DNA from: Vulcanimicrobiia bacterium
Lineage (GTDB): Bacteria; Vulcanimicrobiota; Vulcanimicrobiia; Vulcanimicrobiales; Vulcanimicrobiaceae
DNA: 41,226 nt
Reading direction: 5' to 3'
Assembly (NCBI GenBank): GCA_024281075.1
Contig: JAMXLK010000026.1
Coordinates: 1-41,226 of the forward strand
Positions 36,153-41,226 of this stretch are shown in pieces. Position 1 is the first letter of the stretch. Every line of letters starts with the position of its first letter. Made by a program: the position numbers and the translations under genes. The notes below the pieces were generated by a model, which did no database searches, had not been told where the DNA came from, and worked only from the letters and a program-made list of their open reading frames with translations.

Positions 36153-36398
36153 CGTCTTGCGAGCGTGGATCGAACCTGCGTTCTCGCAGGTGGGTGCGGC
36201 CCGGGCGCCGGGCCGGCAGGCTTGCTGCCCAAGCCGGTCCGTCGTTTCCGGAGCTGATGCTCCCGAGGTCAAATAAGTCGGTTCGGTACCAGCGCAAGCT
36301 GCGCGCTAAACGCAGTCGAGCCTCTCTACCGTACCACTGCGCGTCAAGCCGTAAACCCGTTGCGAGGAAGCCTTCATGTCCGGTTGAATGCGACGACG
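36153..36398. other. Intergenic region rich in stem-loops, possible leader or small RNA
   Basis: A 246-base gap, the largest structured one in the window. On the plus strand it contains ACCTGCG-TTCT-CGCAGGT (36173-36190), GGCCCGG-GCG-CCGGGCC (36198-36214), GGCTT-GCTGCCC-AAGCC (about 36219-36235) and GCGC-AAGCT-GCGC (about 36291-36303), plus a possible long-range GGTAC/GTACC pair. No U-tract follows the strong hairpins, so they are not simple terminators. A consensus riboswitch, SRP, 6S or RNase P core was not found. A tiny frame ATG-TCC-GGT-TGA at 36376 has its own GAGGAAG and precedes the epimerase start. Confidence 0.4.
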
Positions 36399-37412
36399 AT
36401 GCTTTCCGTCGCGGTGTCGCAGCTCGAGCTGCCGCTCGTTCATCCGTTTAAAATTGCGCGCGGCGAAGAAACCATCGCACGTAGCGCCATCGTGCGCGTC
36501 GACGCTGATGGACGCGATGGAGTCGGCGAAGCGACGCCGATCGAGCGTTACGGCGAATCGGTCGCGAGCGTCTTTGAATACTTCGCGTCGCATCGTCTCG
36601 CAGCAGACGATCCATTTCAGCTTGAGGCGCTGCTTCACTCCGGCATTCCGGCGGCCGCACGCGCCGGACTCGATATTGCGCTCCACGATCTGATCGGCAA
36701 GGAGCTCGGCAAGCCGGTCTACGCGCTGCTCGGCCTCGATCCCGCAGAGACTCCGGTCACGTCATTCACGATCGGCATCGCCGACCCGGCCACGACCCTT
36801 CGCAAGCTCGCGGAGGTTACCGGCCATCCGATTCTCAAGATCAAACTCGGCGCGGGCACGCCCTCCGACCAAGTCGAAACGATTTCTTCAATCCGCGCGC
36901 GTTACAACGGAACGTTACGCATCGACGCCAACGAAGCATGGGACGTCGAGACGGCCGTTACGATTCTGCGCGAGCTCGAGCGCTACGAGATCGAGTTCTG
37001 CGAACAGCCGGTTCCGGCCGGACATCCCGAACAGCTTCGCGCGATTCGCCAGCGCGTCCGCATTCCAATCGTCGTTGACGAAGACGCTCTCGTTGCCGGC
37101 GACCTTCCGCCATTGTACGGCTGCGTCGACGGAATCAACGTAAAGCTCGCCAAGACCGGAGGCATTCGCGGCGCGCTGGCAATGATTCACACGGCGCGTG
37201 CGATGGGATTGAAAATCATGCTCGGCTGCATGGTCGAAAGCGCGATCGCCGCGACGGCGGCGGCGCATCTCTCCCCGCTCGTCGATTGGGCGGATATCGA
37301 CGGGCCGTTCCTAACGGCAGCCGATCCGTTCGAAGGCGTCGCCTACGATCGCGGCAAGTTGGTGCTGCCGGATGCTCCGGGCTTGGGCGTCCGGATGAAG
37401 GCGCTTGCGTGA
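36399..37412 (+). CDS. dgcA: Dipeptide epimerase / N-acyl amino acid racemase (enolase superfamily, DgcA-like)
   Basis: A 337-residue muconate-lactonising-type enolase-superfamily enzyme. Catalytic and metal residues are in place: Lys147/Lys149 (LKIKLGAG), Asp176 (RIDANEAWD), Glu202 (FCEQPVPAG), Asp227 (VVDED) and Lys249/Lys252 (NVKLAKTGG). The late motif DID (299-301, ADIDGPFL) is the feature of L-Ala-D/L-Glu epimerases that binds the dipeptide's ammonium group. Members epimerise Ala-Glu from murein or racemise N-acetyl-glutamate. ATG 36399 is preferred over TTG 36384. Its TGA overlaps the DUF1611 GTG as GTGA. Confidence 0.9.
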   Translation: MLSVAVSQLELPLVHPFKIARGEETIARSAIVRVDADGRDGVGEATPIERYGESVASVFEYFASHRLAADDPFQLEALLHSGIPAAARAGLDIALHDLIGKELGKPVYALLGLDPAETPVTSFTIGIADPATTLRKLAEVTGHPILKIKLGAGTPSDQVETISSIRARYNGTLRIDANEAWDVETAVTILRELERYEIEFCEQPVPAGHPEQLRAIRQRVRIPIVVDEDALVAGDLPPLYGCVDGINVKLAKTGGIRGALAMIHTARAMGLKIMLGCMVESAIAATAAAHLSPLVDWADIDGPFLTAADPFEGVAYDRGKLVLPDAPGLGVRMKALA

Positions 37413-38476
37413 ACCGGCGTTACGCAATTCTGGCACTCGAGCGTTTTCAAGATGATGCCAAGACCGCGCACGGCGTCATCGGGTATGGGAGCGACGAAGT
37501 CGTCGCCGTCATCGACCCGTCGTGCGCCGGACGGCGCGTGCGCGACGTGCTGCCGTATCTCCAGAGCGATGCGCCGATCGTGGAGAATCTTGCGCAAGCG
37601 CTGGAGTATTCGCCGACGGCGCTGCTGATCGGAACGGCGCCCAAAGGCGGCGGCCTTCCGTCGCAATGGCGCGGCGTGATTTTAGAAGCGATTGCGGCGC
37701 AGTTGGAAATCGTGAGCGGTCTGCACGAGATGCTCGATCAGGATCGCGAGTTTCGCGTCGCGGCGCGCGCGGCTGGGACGCGAATCTGGGACGTGCGGGA
37801 GCCTCCCGACGTGCCGCTCTTCTCCGGCGACGCGTACAACGTGGAAGCACCGATACTGCTGACCGTCGGTAACGACTGTGCGGTCGGGAAAATGACGGTT
37901 TCACTCGAGCTCGTGCGCGCGGCCAACAAAGCGGGGTCGCGCGCGCGCTTCGTCCCGACCGGCCAAACGGGCGTGCTCATTGCCGGCTGGGGCATCTGCA
38001 TCGACCGCGTGATCGCCGATTTTGCGGCCGGCGCAGCCGAGCAGCTCGTACTCTACGCGGCCCACGAAGGTGCCGATTTTATCGTCGTCGAGGGCCAAGG
38101 CGCAATCAATCATCCGGCGTACGCCGCCGTGACGCTCGCATTGATGACCGGCTGCGCGCCGGACGCGCTCGTCCTCGTCGCCGATCCGCGCCGTCGGCGG
38201 ATCGAGCAGTATCCGACGCCGACGCTGAGCTACGCTGAGTCGATCGCGATTCACGAGGGCCTCATCGCTACGGTGAAACCGGCACCCGTCGTCGGAATTA
38301 CACTCAACACGCATGGGTTGAGTGAGGACGATGCGCGTGCGGAGATCGAGCATGCGCGCGCGGAGACCGGGCTGCCCTGCGACGATCTCGTACGCTTCGG
38401 CGCCGAGCCGTTCTATACGGCAATTCAGGATCGCCTCGTCAAAACCGCACCGCGCAACGCGGTCACTCGCGCGTGA
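37409..38476 (+). CDS. dgcN: DUF1611 family protein (DgcN-like)
   Basis: A 355-residue P-loop protein of the DUF1611 family. The N-terminal part (1-140) has GTAPKGGGLPSQWR and SGLHEMLDQD. The C-terminal ATPase-like domain has GNDCAVGKMT (154-163), then VPTGQTGVLIAGWG, DFIVVEGQGAINHPAY and VVGITLNTHGLS. In the DgcN/DgcA pathway described for D-glutamate use, this family acetylates D-Glu and DgcA racemises the product; coupling here to the epimerase supports that type of role. An archaeal/other role as an uncharacterised NAD-EH-like ATPase is possible. GTG 37409. Confidence 0.87.
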   Translation: MNRRYAILALERFQDDAKTAHGVIGYGSDEVVAVIDPSCAGRRVRDVLPYLQSDAPIVENLAQALEYSPTALLIGTAPKGGGLPSQWRGVILEAIAAQLEIVSGLHEMLDQDREFRVAARAAGTRIWDVREPPDVPLFSGDAYNVEAPILLTVGNDCAVGKMTVSLELVRAANKAGSRARFVPTGQTGVLIAGWGICIDRVIADFAAGAAEQLVLYAAHEGADFIVVEGQGAINHPAYAAVTLALMTGCAPDALVLVADPRRRRIEQYPTPTLSYAESIAIHEGLIATVKPAPVVGITLNTHGLSEDDARAEIEHARAETGLPCDDLVRFGAEPFYTAIQDRLVKTAPRNAVTRA

Positions 38477-40095
38477 TCGGCGGCCGCCGTGCCGTCGCTG
38501 CGATGGCGGCACTAGCGCTCGCGTGTTGTTCGGGTCCACAAGCACAGCGCGCACACGGCGAACGCAATTCGTGGACCGTTCCCGGCGTCGTTAGGCTTGG
38601 CGAACCCGAGGAACCCGACAACCTCAATCTCATGTACGCGCACACTGAGGCGACCGACGTGATATCGGGGCTGCTCTTCTCGTTTATCCTGCGTTACGAC
38701 GAGCGCGGGAATTACGTGCCCGATCTCGCGACGCAAGTTCCGACGACGCGCAACGGCGGCATCAGCCCCGACGGAAAGCGCATCGTCGTGCACCTGCGCC
38801 GCGACGTCGTGTGGGCCGACGGCGCGCCGCTGACCGCGAACGATTGGCTCTTCACGTATCGTGCGGTAAACAATCCGAATAATAACGTCAAGACGCGCTA
38901 CGGTTGGGACACGATCGCATCCGCAAGCGCACAAGATCCGTACACGCTGGTCCTCACCCTCAAACGCCCGAACGTCGCCGCGCTCGGCATCCTCGCTATG
39001 GGAGGCGCGGGCTATCCCCCGATGCCGGCCCACTTGCTGGCGAAGCTGCCGAATCTCAACTCGGCGGCCTTCAACGAGCACCCGGTCTCGAGCGGGCCGT
39101 ATCTTCTATCGGCGTGGAATCACGGCTCGTCGCTCGTTTTCGTGCCAAACCCGCGCTACTTTCGCGGAGCGCCGCACATCAAACAAGTGATCTGGAAGAT
39201 CATTCCCGACGTCAACACGCTCTTCAACGAGCTTGCCACCCACCAGATCGACGTTTATCGTAACGTCAGTCCCAATGGCATTTCGCGCCTGAGCGGCATC
39301 TCCGGAATACGCGTCGACCGGCGCTTGATCGCGTCGTGGCGCCATCTCGGCATCAACTGCAGCCGTCCGCAGCTCACCGACGTCCGCGTTCGCCGCGCAA
39401 TCGCCGAGGCAGTCGATTGGAAACGGATCGAGGATACCGTCTTTCACGGCATCGACACGCTCGCCGTCTCCGACGTTTTTCCCGAATCGTGGGCCGCGCC
39501 GGCGCTGCCGCCCTACCGTTACGATCCAGTCGATGCGAAGCGGCTGCTCGCGCACGCCGGTTGGACGCCGGGTTCAGACGGCGTGCTGCACAAAGGCCCG
39601 CAGGCGCTGCGCCTTACGATCTACGCGACGACCGGCCATCAGGAGAACACCGAATCGCAGCTCTTGATTCAATCGATGCTGCGCGCAGTGGGCATCGACG
39701 TCGTAATCCGAAACTATCCCGGCAGCTATTTGTTCGCAATGAATGGTCCGCTGTACACGGGCAAATACGACTTGGAATGGTCGATCGAGACGAACGGTCC
39801 CGATCCCGATAACTCCGGCAGTTGGAACGCGGCATTCATTCCGCCGCGGGGCGCGAATACGTCGTGGCTCGACGACCCAATCGTCAACGCGACGAGTGCG
39901 GCCGCGGCCGGTACGTTTGACCTCGCAAAGCGCAAGCGGCTCTATCAGCAGGAAGAGGAACGCATTCGCGCCGTCGTTCCGGCCGTTTTCTTTAGCTGGC
40001 GCATGAACTACACCGCGATGAATTCCGATCTCAAGAACTACGTTCCGGCGGCGTTCATCGGCGATACGTGGAACGCGTGGGCGTGGCGCATTTGA
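38473..40095 (+). CDS. ABC transporter substrate-binding lipoprotein, peptide type (SBP family 5)
   Basis: A 540-residue DppA/OppA/MppA-type binding protein. The N-terminus (RRAVAAMAALALACCSG) is a lipoprotein signal with Cys18 or Cys19 as the anchor. Family segments: RLGEPEEPDNLNLMYA, GGISPDGKRIVVHLRRDVVW, NEHPVSSGPYLLSAW, NPRYFRGAPHIKQVIW, DVRVRRAIAEAVDWKRI. It should bind peptides in the periplasm and pass them to a permease, which is not encoded in the window. The GTG overlaps the DUF1611 stop as GTGA, tying it to the epimerase pathway. Confidence 0.92.
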   Translation: MIGGRRAVAAMAALALACCSGPQAQRAHGERNSWTVPGVVRLGEPEEPDNLNLMYAHTEATDVISGLLFSFILRYDERGNYVPDLATQVPTTRNGGISPDGKRIVVHLRRDVVWADGAPLTANDWLFTYRAVNNPNNNVKTRYGWDTIASASAQDPYTLVLTLKRPNVAALGILAMGGAGYPPMPAHLLAKLPNLNSAAFNEHPVSSGPYLLSAWNHGSSLVFVPNPRYFRGAPHIKQVIWKIIPDVNTLFNELATHQIDVYRNVSPNGISRLSGISGIRVDRRLIASWRHLGINCSRPQLTDVRVRRAIAEAVDWKRIEDTVFHGIDTLAVSDVFPESWAAPALPPYRYDPVDAKRLLAHAGWTPGSDGVLHKGPQALRLTIYATTGHQENTESQLLIQSMLRAVGIDVVIRNYPGSYLFAMNGPLYTGKYDLEWSIETNGPDPDNSGSWNAAFIPPRGANTSWLDDPIVNATSAAAAGTFDLAKRKRLYQQEEERIRAVVPAVFFSWRMNYTAMNSDLKNYVPAAFIGDTWNAWAWRI

Positions 40096-40105
40096 GCTGG
40101 CTCGC

Positions 40106-40987
40106 TTGAGCGACGCGGCATTCGCGCAACGACTACGAACCGGCGAGTCGGCCCAGCTTTACTTCGAGCCGGCACGCAGCGGCGTGCTGAGCTGGAATAC
40201 GCATGCCCTGAGCGGCCGGCTGTCATTCCGGTTGCTGCGTGCACGCCAACCCGCAAGCGACTGGCTCGATCATGCCGAGTGGCGCCCGGCGGGAGCCAAA
40301 TCGTTCAGCCCGGAGCATGAAGGAACGCGCGTCGACGTTGACGTGATCGGTGCGGCGCAACCGTTTGACGGCATTGAGGTTCGAGCGCGCGGCGTGGAGT
40401 TCGAGCTCGTTGCATTCTCTTCGCCGGTGCGCGCGCGGCCTTCGCTTCCCTATGCGCGCGAAGCGCTGATTCTCGACGTTCCCGCCCGCTCCCAATATGT
40501 GGTGGAGGACGAGCGCGGCTGGTGCAGCCCCGCTAGCCTAACCATGATCCACGCCTTTCACGGCATCGATCGCCCCGTCGACGAAACGGCGCGAGCGGTG
40601 TTCGACCGCGCGTACAACGGCACCGGAAACTGGTCGTTCAACATGGCCTACAGCGGCCGGCTCGGCTTTCGGGCGGTCGTGGCGCACCTTGCCAATCTCG
40701 ATCACGCTCAGCGCTTGATCGAACGCAATCTGCCGCTGGCGATCTCGTACTCGTGGCGGGAAGGCGAGCTTCCCGGCGCGCCGCTGCCGCACTCCGACGG
40801 CCACCTCGCGGTGCTGTGCGGCTTCACCCGCGACGGCGATTGCGCGATGAACGATCCGGCGGCGCCAAACGTGCGGGTCGTTTATCCGCGCTTCGCGGTC
40901 GAGCAAATCTGGCAGCGCAACGAAGGCATCGCCTACGTCGTCGCGCCGATCGGCATCGAGTATGCCGACGTTTTGCAATGCGTCTAG
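40106..40987 (+). CDS. C39-like papain-fold cysteine peptidase
   Basis: A 293-residue protein with an N-terminal beta-rich domain (about 1-120) and a C-terminal peptidase C39-like domain. The likely triad is Cys140 (RGWCSPASLTMI), His233 (HSDGHLAVLCGF) and Asp250 (MNDPAAP). No signal peptide is seen, so unlike many C39_2 proteins it may act in the cytoplasm on imported peptides. The start is TTG 40106, 10 bases after the binding-protein stop; a better start is not available nearby without losing the domain. Its 3' end overlaps the next gene by 10 bases. Confidence 0.8.
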   Translation: MSDAAFAQRLRTGESAQLYFEPARSGVLSWNTHALSGRLSFRLLRARQPASDWLDHAEWRPAGAKSFSPEHEGTRVDVDVIGAAQPFDGIEVRARGVEFELVAFSSPVRARPSLPYAREALILDVPARSQYVVEDERGWCSPASLTMIHAFHGIDRPVDETARAVFDRAYNGTGNWSFNMAYSGRLGFRAVVAHLANLDHAQRLIERNLPLAISYSWREGELPGAPLPHSDGHLAVLCGFTRDGDCAMNDPAAPNVRVVYPRFAVEQIWQRNEGIAYVVAPIGIEYADVLQCV

Positions 40988-41226
40988 AGCAAATTGCCGC
41001 AGAGGTCGTTCGCTGTCACCGTTGCCCGGAGCTGCGCGCCTATATCGCGCAAGTGGCTCGCGAGAAAAAACGGGCACACATGGCCTGCAATTATTGGGCC
41101 AAGCCCGTCCCTGGATTCGGCGATCCGCGCGCAACGGTGATGCTCGTCGGTCTGGCACCCGGCGCGCACGGCAGCAATCGAACGGGGAGGCCGTTCACCG
41201 GCGACGCGTCCGGCGATTTTCTCTAT
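40978..41226 (+). CDS. udgB: Uracil-DNA glycosylase, UdgB (family 5) type, 3' end outside the window
   Basis: The first 83 codons of a uracil-DNA glycosylase. Cys13 and Cys16 (RCHRCPEL) are the first two iron-sulfur ligands. The catalytic motif GLAPGAHGSNRTGRPFTGD is the family 5 version, lacking the polar residue used by families 1 and 4. It removes uracil or other deaminated bases from DNA. The ATG overlaps the peptidase gene by 10 bases. The rest of the gene lies beyond the right edge. Confidence 0.92.
   Translation, partial: MRLEQIAAEVVRCHRCPELRAYIAQVAREKKRAHMACNYWAKPVPGFGDPRATVMLVGLAPGAHGSNRTGRPFTGDASGDFLY

Noticed and set aside
36160-36190. GGTTCGATCC on the minus strand, like a tRNA T-loop
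   Set aside because: The bases beside it do not form a 5-bp T stem, and no acceptor or anticodon arm can be folded around it. It is part of a plain hairpin.
36191-36245. GC-rich stem-loops as SRP RNA, RNase P RNA, 6S RNA or a cobalamin riboswitch
   Set aside because: None of the conserved core sequences of these RNAs could be found.

Overview
The window is a dense, GC-rich stretch of bacterial chromosome, about 60-65% GC by eye, with about 47 protein genes and one tRNA. No gap between genes reaches 300 bases. The organism looks diderm: there are an OstA/LptA-like periplasmic protein, lipoproteins, MurA, MreB and a WecA/WecB envelope-polymer pair. It also carries a sigma-B-type partner-switching module and a gene order familiar from Firmicutes and other Terrabacteria (rpiB-glyA, then dCMP deaminase-wecA-wecB-atp-murA-mreB). 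My best guess is an uncultured diderm Terrabacteria-like phylum such as Candidatus Eremiobacterota (WPS-2). That is inference from gene order and general character, not a phylogeny. Start codons are unusually varied: roughly 19 genes appear to start with GTG or TTG.

Layout. 1-3.2 kb: a partial lipoprotein gene, tRNA-Leu(CAG), an HtrA-type protease without a signal peptide, an MFS exporter and a GNAT acetyltransferase. 3.2-6.7 kb: an NHEJ cassette in which LigD is split into a PE-ligase protein and a polymerase protein joined by a TAATG overlap, followed by Ku with its own likely promoter. 6.7-8.7 kb: a small membrane protein overlapping a DUF255/YyaL-type thioredoxin-fold protein. 8.7-13.2 kb: alaS with two trailing genes (a secreted protein and a multispanning membrane protein), linked by GTGA overlaps. 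13.2-13.45 kb: copy A of a dispersed palindromic repeat. 13.45-17.0 kb: a stress operon nifS/iscS - DUF948 - ytxH - STAS - RsbW-like - sigB/F. 17.1-32.4 kb: one long minus-strand block read from 32.4 down to 17.1 kb: dCMP deaminase, wecA/tagO, wecB/mnaA, atpZ, atpI-like, atpB-E-F'-F-H-A-G, repeat copy B, atpD-C, murA, mreB, a Sua5/YrdC-like gene, an OstA-like gene and rarA. 32.5-36.2 kb: a beta-lactamase-like lipoprotein on the opposite strand, glyA, rpiB and a TIM-barrel-like protein. 36.2-41.2 kb: a structured-looking intergenic region, then a tightly overlapped plus-strand cassette (dipeptide epimerase/DgcA, DUF1611/DgcN, peptide-binding lipoprotein, C39-like cysteine peptidase) and a truncated UdgB-type uracil-DNA glycosylase.

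Two regions stand out. The first is a roughly 135-150 bp element present twice, with a core identical at about 101 of 105 positions, terminal inverted repeats that differ between copies, and a 10-bp internal hairpin. One copy lies inside the ATP synthase operon between atpG and atpD. The second is the epimerase/DUF1611/peptide-binding/C39 cassette, which looks like a pathway for handling acidic or murein-derived peptides. Several proteins carry substitutions at normally conserved active-site positions: the RsbW-like protein, the Sua5-like protein, the AtpA P-loop and RpiB.
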